Source of the DNA: Bacillota bacterium
GTDB lineage: Bacteria; Bacillota_A; Clostridia; Christensenellales; Aristaeellaceae
Assembly: GCA_023421735.1 (NCBI GenBank)
Contig: JAEZSP010000078.1
Coordinates: 1 to 64,000, forward strand
Direction: 5' to 3'
DNA: 64,000 nucleotides
Shown: positions 8,391 through 16,813 of the stretch, one piece after another
How positions within the stretch are numbered: the stretch's first letter is position 1
How the letters are laid out: each line of letters begins with the position of its first letter
Made by a program: the position numbers and the translations under genes
The notes under the pieces: model-generated
The model's input: the letters and a program-made list of their open reading frames with translations, nothing else
Databases searched by the model: none
What the model was told of the DNA's origin: nothing

Positions 8391-9638
8391 TCAGCTCGAG
8401 GCCCTTTCTGACACGAGGATTTCCGCGGCTCCAAATAGGCGCCCTTCTCGCTCGACCGTCACTCCGTCCGAGCCGTAGCTGTCGATCCAGCGACGCACTG
8501 CTGCAGACGCGAACTTCGGATCGAGTTCCATGCCGAAACAAATGCGATTCAACTGCTCGCAGGCAATGCCCGTCGAAAAGCTCCCCGCGAACGGCTCGTA
8601 CACAATCGCGTTCGCCTGTGTCGAGCAAGTCAGCGGGTACGCCATCAGCGGCACGGGTTTTTGGGTGCTGTGGTACTCGGACTTTTTCGGACGATCAAAT
8701 CTCCATACGGTCGTTTGCTTGCGATCGGAGTACCATGCGTGTCTCTTGGTGTCCTTGAAGCTGTAAAGACAAGGCTCGTGAATCTGCTGAAAGTCGCCGC
8801 GACCGAGGACGAGCGCGTCCTTGACCCAGATACACGTCGTGCTGTAGTGGAACCCGGCGTTCACGGTCGCGTTATAGAAGTTGACCTTTTCACTGTCCGA
8901 GTGGAAGCAATAAAAGGCCCCGCCATCGGCGAGGTGTTCGTATGCGAGTTTGAACGCCGAGAGCAGGAACTCATAGAACTGCTCTTTCGGCATGTTGTCG
9001 TTGAGTATCTTGCCCTTACCACCGTTGAAGTTGACGTTGTAAGGGGCGTCTGTCAGGCAAGTGTTCGCGCGCTTGCCGTCCATAAGACGCGCCACATCCT
9101 CCGGCTTCGTGCTGTCTCCGCAGAGCAATCGATGATTCCCCAGGTGCCAGAGGTCTCCTGGGTTGACGAACGGGGGCTGCTGAAGAGCCGCGTCCACATC
9201 GAAATCATCTTCACGTGCCTCGGCATCATCCCCGGCGAACAGCTTCTCGATCTCAATGGCGTCGAAGCCGGTCAGTTCCAGGTCGAAGCCGAGGTCCTTC
9301 AATTCGCCCATTTCAAGAGCCAGCTGCTCTTCATCCCATCCTGCGCTCAAGGCGAGCCTGTTGTCGGCGAGGATGTAGGCGCGCTTCTGCGCGTCGGTCA
9401 GATGCTCCGCGAACACGCAGGGCACTTCGGTCAGCCCCTCGGCTTTCGCCGCCGCCACGCGCCCGTGGCCCGCGATGATGTTGTAATCCTTGTCGATGAT
9501 GCAGGGATTGACAAACCCATATTCCCGCAGGGATGCGCGCAGCTGGAGAATCTGCTCTTTAGAATGAGTGCGGGCATTGCGCGAAAATGGGACCAGACGG
9601 TCAATCTCTACTTGCTCGAACCGGGTCGTGGATAACAT
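8391..9638 (-). CDS. ParB-like nuclease domain fused to DNA methyltransferase
   Basis: A 415-residue fusion. Residues about 5-110 are a ParB/Srx domain (VEIDRLVPFSRNARTHSKEQ, NIIAGHGRVAAAKAEGL). The rest is a beta-class DNA N6/N4 methyltransferase with catalytic motif TDAPYNVNFNGGKG and, near the end, the AdoMet site YEPFAGSFSTGIACEQLNRI. Motif IV is DAPY where DPPY is expected. The true start is the ATG at 9638, just before the terminase small subunit stop; the longer frame is not coding. The protein probably modifies phage DNA before packaging. The DAPY change may lower activity. Confidence 0.88.
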   Translation of the reverse strand: MLSTTRFEQVEIDRLVPFSRNARTHSKEQILQLRASLREYGFVNPCIIDKDYNIIAGHGRVAAAKAEGLTEVPCVFAEHLTDAQKRAYILADNRLALSAGWDEEQLALEMGELKDLGFDLELTGFDAIEIEKLFAGDDAEAREDDFDVDAALQQPPFVNPGDLWHLGNHRLLCGDSTKPEDVARLMDGKRANTCLTDAPYNVNFNGGKGKILNDNMPKEQFYEFLLSAFKLAYEHLADGGAFYCFHSDSEKVNFYNATVNAGFHYSTTCIWVKDALVLGRGDFQQIHEPCLYSFKDTKRHAWYSDRKQTTVWRFDRPKKSEYHSTQKPVPLMAYPLTCSTQANAIVYEPFAGSFSTGIACEQLNRICFGMELDPKFASAAVRRWIDSYGSDGVTVEREGRLFGAAEILVSERASS

Positions 9639-9640
9639 CC

Positions 9641-10135
9641 CTAAAACCCCCTTGTCTTTAAAAGCTCCAGGAAGGCGTTTTTCTCCTCGCCCCTGTCGCC
9701 GCTGTATCTGTTGATGATCTGCATGATGAGGTTGAAGTCGTCGCGCATCGCCTTGTAATAGCCCTGCCCGGCGGTGACGTAGGGTGAGAGCTTCAGTTCC
9801 TTCGTCATCCGCCCGATCTTCCGGTTCATGCACTCGCAGGCGAGGAAGCCCTGCCGGTTGAGCACATAATCGGTGATCGTCTGGGGCGCGACGAAGCCCT
9901 CGCAGCCGCGCGCCGCGATGAACTCCTCGAGTTCCACACGGAGAACATCCGCAGAGGGGACTTCCTTCTCGCACTCCTTCATCGCCATCGAGAAGTAATT
10001 CGCCATGACATTTTTGGAGTACACCTTTTTCGGCGCGGGCGCGGGCGGCGTCTTGACCGCCCTGCCTTCGAGCTTCTTGTCCTGGATGTTATTCCGGGGA
10101 CGCCCCGCCCCCGGCCGATACCCTCCGCTGGGCAT
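9641..10135 (-). CDS. Terminase small subunit, P27 family
   Basis: A 164-residue protein with the P27-type opening MPSGGYRPGAGRPRNNIQDK, a flexible Pro/Lys linker, then a helical DNA-binding and oligomerisation region (MKECEKEVPSADVLRVELEE, QTITDYVLNRQGFLACECMN). It recognises the packaging site and regulates the large subunit. GGGGAGGCGACGCCC precedes the ATG at 10135. It is separated from the large subunit by three genes, which is less usual but occurs in Clostridia prophages. Confidence 0.85.
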   Translation of the reverse strand: MPSGGYRPGAGRPRNNIQDKKLEGRAVKTPPAPAPKKVYSKNVMANYFSMAMKECEKEVPSADVLRVELEEFIAARGCEGFVAPQTITDYVLNRQGFLACECMNRKIGRMTKELKLSPYVTAGQGYYKAMRDDFNLIMQIINRYSGDRGEEKNAFLELLKTRGF

Positions 10136-10442
10136 GGGCGTCGCCTCCCCTGTTTTGATTCCGAGCCTTTGATTTTTTGATTTTTGATTTCTGAAAAACG
10201 CACGCGAGAGGGCGGCCCGCTTTAGCATGGTAAAGTGGTAGAGAAGTGATCCCCCCTACCCTGAATTGTATCCCTGAAACCGGACAGAAAATGAAAATTA
10301 CTTGAAAGCTTGGGGCCGAGAGATTCGGACAAAAAGCAGAGAGTGCAGCCCAAATACTGGACAGTTGAATTATTGCTGGCATAATGGTATCCAGCAGTCG
10401 ATGTGGGTTTATGGATAGCGCGCGGTAGGTCGCTGGAACTCA
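10136..10442. other. Non-coding gap before terminase small subunit
   Basis: About 307 bases between the HNH nuclease gene and the terminase small subunit. I see no credible gene. The segment is less GC-rich than its surroundings, with runs such as GATTTTTTGATTTTTGATTTC near 10170-10190, and the terminase ribosome site at its left end. Position next to small terminase makes it a reasonable place for a cos or pac site, but no specific motif can be recognised. Confidence 0.4.
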
Positions 10443-10802
10443 CTAGCGGCGTCCCCAACGATCACCCTCACGGGCGGAGATGGCCGAATGGCAAGGCTTG
10501 CAGAGAGCAGCGAGATTGGCCTCGTCGTTCGTCCCACCCCGCGAGAGGGGCAGGATGTGGTGTACCTCAGACGCGGGGGTGGCTCGTCCGTGCTCCATGC
10601 ACTCTGCGCACAATGGATGCGCCGCGAGGAACCGCGCGCGCACTTTTTGCCACTGATATCCATAGCGCTTCTTCGATGCGGGGTCGCGCTCGTAGCGGTT
10701 GTAATGCGAAGACACCCGCTTCTGGTGCTCAGGGCAATACCGCTGGTCGGTCAGCGCCGGGCAGCCGGGGTAGCCGCAGGGTTTCACTGCTTTGTATGGC
10801 AT
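10443..10802 (-). CDS. Phage HNH endonuclease
   Basis: A 119-residue HNH nuclease. Zinc-binding Cys pairs lie in CGYPGCPALTDQRYC and in HPLCAECMEHGR plus CKPCHS, and the HNH core reads SEVHHILPLSRGGTNDEANL. HNH proteins beside terminase genes in HK97-like phages stimulate the terminase at cos sites, which is the probable role here given the terminase small subunit gene downstream. Start at ATG 10802 gives the family-typical opening MPYKAVKPCGYPGC; six further codons are open upstream. Confidence 0.9.
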   Translation of the reverse strand: MPYKAVKPCGYPGCPALTDQRYCPEHQKRVSSHYNRYERDPASKKRYGYQWQKVRARFLAAHPLCAECMEHGRATPASEVHHILPLSRGGTNDEANLAALCKPCHSAISAREGDRWGRR

Positions 10803-10926
10803 GCTTCGCCTCCGCTTCAACGCATCAGAAAAGCCCCGCAGGATTTCTCCCGCGAGGCTCGCGCACCCAACTCTGTCATCCTAATAGTACCACGACGGAA
10901 CCCGCTATGCAAGGGAGCATCGACTC

Positions 10927-11337
10927 TCAAACACTCTCATTCGCTATCAGCCGTTCCACCTCTTCAAGGGCGGCGATGTGGAGCCGGTAAACCTGGGCCT
11001 CGCTGTAATGAAGCTCATTTGAGATTGCCGCCCACGGTTTGCCGCTGATGTACCGCTTCACAAGCAGCGCGTGAAGTATTGGATCAGCTACGGCGTTGAT
11101 GGTTTCGTTGATCTCAGTCAGTTTATCGTACTGAGCCTTCATCTGCTCCTCGAAGTCCAGATAGCGGATGATCGCATCCTCGCTCGCGCGTATATTGCGG
11201 GTGGAAGACTTGGGCATATCGGATAGCCGAGGCGCCATGTACTCGGCGGCAGACCTTAGGCGTTCCAGCTGCTCGGCCATGGCACTCAACCTGATCGGGA
11301 TGGTTCTTGCCTGCTGGAGGTATACAAGCGCTGTCAT
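10927..11337 (-). CDS. DUF1492-type late regulator (sigma-like)
   Basis: A 136-residue protein starting MTALVYLQQARTIPIRLSAM, the usual opening of DUF1492 phage proteins, with a coiled region around TEINETINAVADPI and a C-terminal sigma region 4-like helix-turn-helix (RYISGKPWAAISNELHYSEAQVYRLHIAALEEV). Such proteins act as late transcription activators in Bacillota phages. I place the start at 11337 because a 28-codon frame with an excellent ribosome site ends there as an ATGA overlap. The frame remains open to 11481, where an ATG overlaps the helicase stop, so a longer form cannot be excluded. Confidence 0.8.
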   Translation of the reverse strand: MTALVYLQQARTIPIRLSAMAEQLERLRSAAEYMAPRLSDMPKSSTRNIRASEDAIIRYLDFEEQMKAQYDKLTEINETINAVADPILHALLVKRYISGKPWAAISNELHYSEAQVYRLHIAALEEVERLIANESV

Positions 11338-11420
11338 ACGTCGCACCGCCTTGTACGGGTTGCGAAGTCCGGCCATGTGATCTGGAGCTCCCAGCGCATA
11401 TCGCTCGTTTTGGTTTCCAT
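11334..11420 (-). CDS. 28-residue peptide coupled to late regulator
   Basis: A 28-codon frame encoding METKTSDMRWELQITWPDFA and eight more residues. GGAGGT lies six bases before its ATG, a near-perfect ribosome site, and its TGA overlaps the ATG of the regulator gene (ATGA). That arrangement suggests translation of the regulator depends on reading this frame. It lies in another frame inside the open 5' extension of the regulator, so it could be fortuitous. No homology is recognised. Confidence 0.45.
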   Translation of the reverse strand: METKTSDMRWELQITWPDFATRTRRCDV

Positions 11421-11477
11421 CGGCCACCTCCGAAAATGTGATCCGCTCGGATTGGCAGCTTTTGACTCCTGTGATTG

Positions 11478-12848
11478 TCATAGATTTGCTTTTACCGCGT
11501 CGATCAGCGCGGCCTGGGTTTTGTCCTTCTCGAACAGAACTTTCACGATGCGCTCGTCAATCGTGCCCTTGGCGATGATGTGGTGGAGAACCACCGTTTC
11601 AGCCTTTTGAGCCTGACGCCATAGCCGGGCGTTGGTCTGCTGGTACAGTTCCAAGCTCCATGTCAGCCCGAACCAGATGATGGTGCTGCCGCCGGACTGC
11701 AAGTTCAGCCCGTGGCCGGCTGAAGCGGGGTGGATGAGAGCGACCGGAAACTCCCCACGATTCCAGCGGGCAATGCTCTCTGACGTGTCCATCCTGGTAA
11801 ACGGGATGTGGCGTGCTTTCAGCGTTGCGGCGATGCGCTCCAGATCATGCTTGAACCAGTACGCCACGAGGACGGGTTTGCCGTTCGCAGCCTCGATCAA
11901 ATCTTCCAGGGCGTCCAGCTTCCGGTCGTGGATCTGGTGAACAGAGAGCGCCCCCTCATCGCCATAGACAGCGCCGTTCGCCATCTGACAGAGCTTGCCC
12001 GACAGCGCGGCGGCGTTGGCGGCGGTTATATCACCTTCCGCAAGGGGCAGCACAAGGTCGCGTTTCATCTGGTCATAGCACTCGCGCTCCGACTCCGACA
12101 TCCACACGGGGTATTCCGCGGTCACCAATTCCGGCATTGTCAGATGGTCGGTGGACTTCATCGAGATCGTGATGTCGGCGATCTTGGAGTAGATCCGCCG
12201 CTCGGCGTCGGGCAGCGGCTTGTAGCTGAATACCACCTGACCGTTGCGCTTGTCGGGGATGAAGTAATCCGTGCGATACCGCCCGATGAACCGCCCAAGA
12301 CGTTGGCCCATGTCCAGAAGCCGGAACTCCGCCCAAAGGTCCATCAGCCCGTTGCTCGAAGGGGTACCAGTCAGCCCCACGATGCGCTTTACCTTCGGAC
12401 GCACCTTCATCAGGGAACGGAAGCGCTTGGACTGGTGGGACTTGAAGGACGACAGCTCGTCCACCACCACGGTATCGTAGTCGAAGGACAGTCCGCTTTC
12501 CTCGATCAGCCATTGCACGTTCTCGCGGTTGATGATGTAGACATCCGCTTTCTTCGAAAGGGCGGCTCGGCGCTCCGCTTCCGAACCGACCGCCACCGAG
12601 AACCGCAGCCCGGCGAGGTGATCCCACTTCCGCAGTTCCTCCGGCCAGGTGTCCCGCGCGACGCGCAGGGGTGCAATGCACAAGACTTTATGCGATTCAA
12701 AGCTGTCGAACAGTAAGTCAGCGAGGGCGGTCAAGGTAATCACGGTCTTACCTCAACCCAAGCCCATATCGAGGAACACGGCGGCAATCGGGTTGTTTTC
12801 GATGTAGTCGATTGCGTACTGCTGGTATCCATGCGGTATGAACTTCAT
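11478..12848 (-). pseudogene. SNF2-type phage helicase, TGA inside motif I
   Basis: A DEAD/SNF2 superfamily 2 helicase of about 456 codons typical of Clostridia phage replication blocks. The natural start is the ATG at 12848, overlapping the VRR-NUC stop as ATGA, and the product begins MKFIPHGYQQYAIDYIENNP. The ATP-binding motif reads DMGLG-stop-GKT: an in-frame TGA at 12753-12755 plus one Gly codon look inserted into the usual DMGLGKT. Later motifs are intact: VVDELSSFK (motif II), GLTGTPSSN, HPASAGHGLNLQSGG and the C-terminal QQTNARLWRQAQKAE. The rest is undamaged, so the lesion looks recent. A restart at the GTG at 12743 would lack motif I and probably be inactive. Confidence 0.8.
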
Positions 12849-13132
12849 TCGGCGTAACCTCCCATCTCTATCAAAATCTTCTGTATCTGCTCTATGCTAT
12901 CAAGAACGTAGACCCGAAAGCCCAGTCGCCGCAGCATCCCATGCCTAGACTCCTGCAAGGGGCGTGGTTTCTCCCCATGGCGCTTCACTTCCACGAAGGC
13001 GAGCCTGCCATCCGGAAGAAGTACCAAGCGGTCGGGCATTCCATCGAATCCGGGGCTGACGAACTTGGGCGCGATACCTCCCATCGCCTTGACTGCCTCG
13101 ACGAGTTTGCGCTCCAGTGACTTTTCACGCAT
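12845..13132 (-). CDS. VRR-NUC domain nuclease
   Basis: A 95-residue stand-alone VRR-NUC nuclease of the PD-(D/E)XK superfamily. The catalytic elements are GIAPKFVSPGFDGMPDRLVL (the Asp) and GRLAFVEVKRHGEKP (the ExK). Such proteins accompany VirE-type primase and SNF2 helicase in Clostridia phages and probably act on branched DNA in replication or recombination. I use the ATG at 13132, which gives the family-typical start; the frame opens further upstream. Its stop overlaps the helicase start. Confidence 0.88.
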   Translation of the reverse strand: MREKSLERKLVEAVKAMGGIAPKFVSPGFDGMPDRLVLLPDGRLAFVEVKRHGEKPRPLQESRHGMLRRLGFRVYVLDSIEQIQKILIEMGGYAE

Positions 13133-13217
13133 GTTGACCTCCCGATCGTTTGTCCTTGTCCCGAGAAAGCTGTCCACGCCAAAACCCTTGATTTTATTGA
13201 CTTTTCAGGTCTTTCGT

Positions 13218-13328
13218 GGACGAGTGGCCATCCAATTCCCTATATATTCTCTACGCGCGTGTGCTTGTGTTGCTTTCCCTTGATATGTACGCTGATTAAA
13301 TTAATAAGGGGAGCCTGTCCACTCGTCC
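13218..13328. repeat. Inverted repeat flanking AT-rich segment
   Basis: GGACGAGTGG at 13218-13227 and its exact complement CCACTCGTCC at 13319-13328 flank about 90 bases that include AT-rich stretches (TATATATT, TTAAATTAATAA). The pair sits in the 230-base gap between the primase and VRR-NUC genes. It could form a large RNA hairpin or mark a replication or regulatory site; sequence alone does not decide. Confidence 0.5.
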
Positions 13329-13364
13329 GAAAATGCCCCAAAAGCCGCTTGCCGCAAGGGTTTT

Positions 13365-15713
13365 CTAGCCCGGACAGCTTGTCCGCCTGTAAACCCTCTG
13401 CCGCCCATACAGCGGGATCTGCTTGCGCTCGCTGCTTCGCTCCCAACCGCTGACGCGTGTCATGAGGGCGGCAAGCGCGTAGCTGTCGGCGGGCTTCAGT
13501 TCGTCGGGCTTTCTGCCAAAGCACTCACACCAGATTTCCGGGTTGCTCACGGTCTCCCGGTGCACCACGCCTTTGGGGTGCGTCGGGTCGTCGGGATCGC
13601 GGATGAAGTCGCGCCGCTTGTACAGATCCATCTCGGCCCAACCCTCGGGGAGCAGGCGTTCGAGGTACTCCTCGACCAGCCCCTGACGCTCGTCGACCTC
13701 CATGGCATCGCGCTGCGCAGCCTCGGCTTCCCGAACCATGCCGCCTTCGAGGTACAGCTTCTCACCATCCTCGTAGATCGACTTAGCCTCAGCCCAGATC
13801 TGGGCGCGCTCTTCCGAGGTGAAGCTCCATTTCTTTACCTGCTCCTCTTGGTGTACCTTCACGATCCAGAACCGGCGGTTTCCCGTGATGTCGCGCAGAT
13901 AGCCGCGCTCACCATTGACGGAGCCAATGATGATGCACTGCCGCGGATGGCTCTCCACAACCTTGCCGTAGCTTGGACGATACTTATCGTCCGACGTGGA
14001 GAGAAAGGCTTTGACCTTTTCGACATCCGCCTTTTTCATGCCGGCGAACTCGGGGATCTCCGCCACCCAGAACCCCTGCAGCTTCTCCGCGCCTGACTTG
14101 TCGTCCATATCGGTGAGCGAGAGCGTTTCAGAGTAATACTCCTCGCCCGCCAGGTCTTTGAACAAGGTGCTTTTACCAATGCCCTGAGCTCCGTCGAATA
14201 CCAGCACGCTATCGAACTTCGTGCCGGGCCTGTAGATGCGCGCGACCGCCGCCGCGAATGTCTTTCTGGTGACGGTTCGGACGTAGGCGGTGTCGTCGGC
14301 CTGCAGGCAGCGGATTAGAAGGGTTTCGACCCTCGGAACGCCATCCCAGGCGGGTAGGCCGTCGAGATACTCGCGAATTGGATGAAAACGGCGCTTGTCG
14401 GCAGCGTACTTGATCGCGTTGTCCGACTTGGTGGGCGAGTACAGTCCGTAGATGTGGCTCAAGTAGCCGTACAGTCCGACTTCGTCCGATTTCGACCAGC
14501 CAGCCTTGATGCGCTCCCATGGCACTTTGCCGCGGACGTCGAGGGTGTCCCGCATCTCGTTGTACGCGACGTTCTTGAGAACGCTGTCATGCAAGGCGAT
14601 GACGACATAGTTTTCGTAGATATCGCTGACCTCTCCGCTTTTCTCGACCTCCAGTTTGAGCTGCCACTCCTTATCGCCATCGTCGAGAATGGCAAAGTCT
14701 CCACATGCCTGTGCAAGGCGTTCCTCGGCCAACTGCGCCTTGACCGACGCATCCTCTTTTGCGAAATCGGTCATTGCGTTGTACGACTTCTTTTCATCAA
14801 GGTCGCCGAACCTGTGGATTCGCACGAGGTCGAACGCGTTCAGGAGCTTGCCGCAGGCGGGATCGGTGGCATGGTGGGAGTACGCGAACTTGCCGTCGTA
14901 GAGGACGACGCCGGCGCTGGAATCGGCGGAGATGTAGTCGTAGCGCCCGCTCATCGCCGAAGGCGCGTAGACATCGGAAAGGAACACCGCGATTGCGTCC
15001 TCGATTGTGTAGGCTCGGCAGAACGCCCCGACCACACCTTCCTTTTCGAGCGGATCCTGCTGATGACGGATGTTCCGCTGGGCCACCTCGGATTGTCGGC
15101 TCGACGTCGGCCAGAGCGAGCAGTCCCGCCAGTCGGACAACTTCGCCAGGTACTCGTCCGGGTCAAGCTCGTCGCCGCCGATCACCTTGAACACATACTC
15201 CCCGTCGGATGGCGTGGACGGCCAGTACATCAGGCGCTCCGGTTCGTAGGTACTGTCATCGAAGAAATCGATGCCGATCTCGTCCGCCACCAGGCGGGAT
15301 AGCGCCGCGTACTCATCCGGCGTGACGTCTCGGGAGAGCGGGACGACCATGCGGAGCCGCGGGGTTTCCGGCGTGTGGCTGTGCGTGGAGTAGATCGCGC
15401 ACTTGTGCGTGAACAGCATCTCCACGCTGTCGATGAAGGCATGATCGGCATGATCCGCGTCGAGCGTGATGCCCGAGCGGCTCTCGACACTATCCTTCTT
15501 GCGCCGACCGGTTTTCAGGTGGCCAAGGACATAGCCGCCCACGTCCTTCGCGGCGTCGCGCCGATCTTTCGTAAACTTCTGATACTCGGCGACCGTCTCG
15601 GTCGTGCGTCGGGTGGACTTGAACCGCTCGCACAATTCGTCGAAGTTGGTCTTTTTATTGACCCAGCGCTTGGAAAGGCGGCTGTCGCCGTAGGCGATTT
15701 TCAGCTCTCGCAT
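13365..15713 (-). CDS. VirE-type primase-helicase
   Basis: A 782-residue phage replication protein. The N-terminal ~250 residues are a primase-polymerase-like domain (SGITLDADHADHAFIDSVEM, TPRLRMVVPLSRDVTPDEYA, TYEPERLMYWPST). The C-terminal half is a VirE-family P-loop ATPase with Walker A FDGAQGIGKSTLF near residue 505, Walker B-like GFWVAEIPEFAG and the arginine-rich ITGNRRFWIVKV. It would prime and unwind phage DNA together with the helicase and polymerase encoded around it. It overlaps the preceding small gene by 13 bases. No damage is seen. Confidence 0.9.
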   Translation of the reverse strand: MRELKIAYGDSRLSKRWVNKKTNFDELCERFKSTRRTTETVAEYQKFTKDRRDAAKDVGGYVLGHLKTGRRKKDSVESRSGITLDADHADHAFIDSVEMLFTHKCAIYSTHSHTPETPRLRMVVPLSRDVTPDEYAALSRLVADEIGIDFFDDSTYEPERLMYWPSTPSDGEYVFKVIGGDELDPDEYLAKLSDWRDCSLWPTSSRQSEVAQRNIRHQQDPLEKEGVVGAFCRAYTIEDAIAVFLSDVYAPSAMSGRYDYISADSSAGVVLYDGKFAYSHHATDPACGKLLNAFDLVRIHRFGDLDEKKSYNAMTDFAKEDASVKAQLAEERLAQACGDFAILDDGDKEWQLKLEVEKSGEVSDIYENYVVIALHDSVLKNVAYNEMRDTLDVRGKVPWERIKAGWSKSDEVGLYGYLSHIYGLYSPTKSDNAIKYAADKRRFHPIREYLDGLPAWDGVPRVETLLIRCLQADDTAYVRTVTRKTFAAAVARIYRPGTKFDSVLVFDGAQGIGKSTLFKDLAGEEYYSETLSLTDMDDKSGAEKLQGFWVAEIPEFAGMKKADVEKVKAFLSTSDDKYRPSYGKVVESHPRQCIIIGSVNGERGYLRDITGNRRFWIVKVHQEEQVKKWSFTSEERAQIWAEAKSIYEDGEKLYLEGGMVREAEAAQRDAMEVDERQGLVEEYLERLLPEGWAEMDLYKRRDFIRDPDDPTHPKGVVHRETVSNPEIWCECFGRKPDELKPADSYALAALMTRVSGWERSSERKQIPLYGRQRVYRRTSCPG

Positions 15714-15922
15714 TGGATGGTGTCCTCCAATTCCTTGATTCGGGCATTCGCCGCCGTGAGCGCGGCCTCCAGTTCGGCGAGGCGCAGCTTGAGATACCCG
15801 ATAACGCTATCGCGATGGAAGATCTCGTTGTGCTGGCGGTACTTATAGGCGTCCAACTCGCTCTCGGCGCGGATCGCGCGGAGGAGATAGGTTTGCTCCG
15901 CGGTGACATTCTTTTGCTCCAT
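15701..15922 (-). CDS. Small coiled-coil phage protein
   Basis: A 73-residue protein starting MEQKNVTAEQTYLLRAIRAE, with an almost continuous heptad pattern in its second half (LKLRLAELEAALTAANARIK). GAGGTGAAG lies before the ATG at 15922, and the 3' end overlaps the primase gene by 13 bases, so the two are probably co-translated. No family is recognised. A role as replication accessory protein is only suggested by position. Confidence 0.65.
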   Translation of the reverse strand: MEQKNVTAEQTYLLRAIRAESELDAYKYRQHNEIFHRDSVIGYLKLRLAELEAALTAANARIKELEDTIQCES

Positions 15923-15934
15923 CACGTCTTCACC

Positions 15935-16813
15935 TCAATCCCGCATCATCAGTGCGCGGGTGTCGAGCGCACCGCGCCCGCCGTTGTTGTAGACCTTCAA
16001 AAGCGCCAGCGCGTGCGCGATATCAGAGGAAGAACGCTGTTGCCGACGCGCTTCGTCGCGGAGACTCTCGTAGGTCGTGCTTCGCAGCTTCTTTATGAAC
16101 CGATCCTGGTCGAGCGCCTCGCCGTACTCCTCGAACAAAACACTGACGCCGCCGAGGATGTACCCGGTCAGGCTCCAAGCCACACCGCCCCAGGTGTCGA
16201 CGATCAGGCGAAGGATGCGCTCATATTCCTCCGCGCCGCGATCCGTGTACAACTTGTACGCCTTTGCCAGGGCTGCGATGGTGTTCCGGGTCGCGCTGCC
16301 GGTGCCCTCCGCCAACGACAGCCCGACGTTGGCTGTGTGCATGCGGAAATCCTCTGCCTCCGCGCTTCGTGAGATCAGCATCGCGCGCAGCCGGGCGCTG
16401 AATGCCACCTCCTTGGACGCGCCATTTTGAAGCGCGAACAAGTAGGCCTCGTCCTCATAATTCAAGCCAAAGAATACCTTGCAGTCCACCGGGAAGGCCG
16501 TTTCCCCATGAACCTCTTTGAGTGCCAGCAGCGTGTGCGCGCCGTCGAACACGTAGAAGCACCCGTCTCGCAAGGACACCTTGAGCGTGTTGGCGATGCG
16601 CGGGTCGAAGTTGGCCACGATCTTCTCAACACGAGCGGCGTCGATGCTGCGCTGATAGCTGGTGTCTGTGAAGAGCACATTGCTCATCAACTGGCGGTAC
16701 TCGTAACCGCAGGTGTCGGTGCACATCCGGACGGCAGTATTCTGGCTGATCTGGCTCCCGATGTTCGAGGTAGCCGCGTTCGTTCGGCGGGCGTTCCGAT
16801 TCTTCCTACTCAT
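15935..16813 (-). CDS. ParB-like (DUF6551-type) protein
   Basis: A 292-residue protein with a degenerate ParB/sulfiredoxin domain at about residues 45-130: YQRSIDAARVEKIVANFDPR followed by RDGCFYVFDGAHTLLALKEV, where the canonical box GxHR is DGAHT. The C-terminal half is helical. This fits the DUF6551 group common in Clostridia prophages. Catalytic or DNA-binding activity is unknown. It overlaps the true ParB gene upstream by four bases, so both belong to one transcript. Confidence 0.75.
   Translation of the reverse strand: MSRKNRNARRTNAATSNIGSQISQNTAVRMCTDTCGYEYRQLMSNVLFTDTSYQRSIDAARVEKIVANFDPRIANTLKVSLRDGCFYVFDGAHTLLALKEVHGETAFPVDCKVFFGLNYEDEAYLFALQNGASKEVAFSARLRAMLISRSAEAEDFRMHTANVGLSLAEGTGSATRNTIAALAKAYKLYTDRGAEEYERILRLIVDTWGGVAWSLTGYILGGVSVLFEEYGEALDQDRFIKKLRSTTYESLRDEARRQQRSSSDIAHALALLKVYNNGGRGALDTRALMMRD

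Noticed and set aside
8391..9974. Full 527-codon reading of the ParB-methyltransferase frame
   Set aside because: The first 112 codons are antisense-like Arg/Gly-rich sequence overlapping the terminase small subunit gene; the ParB domain starts at 9,638.
11337..11481. Extended N-terminus of the late regulator from 11,481
   Set aside because: The ATG does overlap the helicase stop, but the extension has no ribosome site and the DUF1492 family normally begins at MTALVYL. Kept only as an alternative.
12753..12755. TGA recoded as an amino acid
   Set aside because: Many genes here, including the helicase itself and overlapping ATGA starts, use TGA as stop, and the two extra codons disrupt a strict motif.
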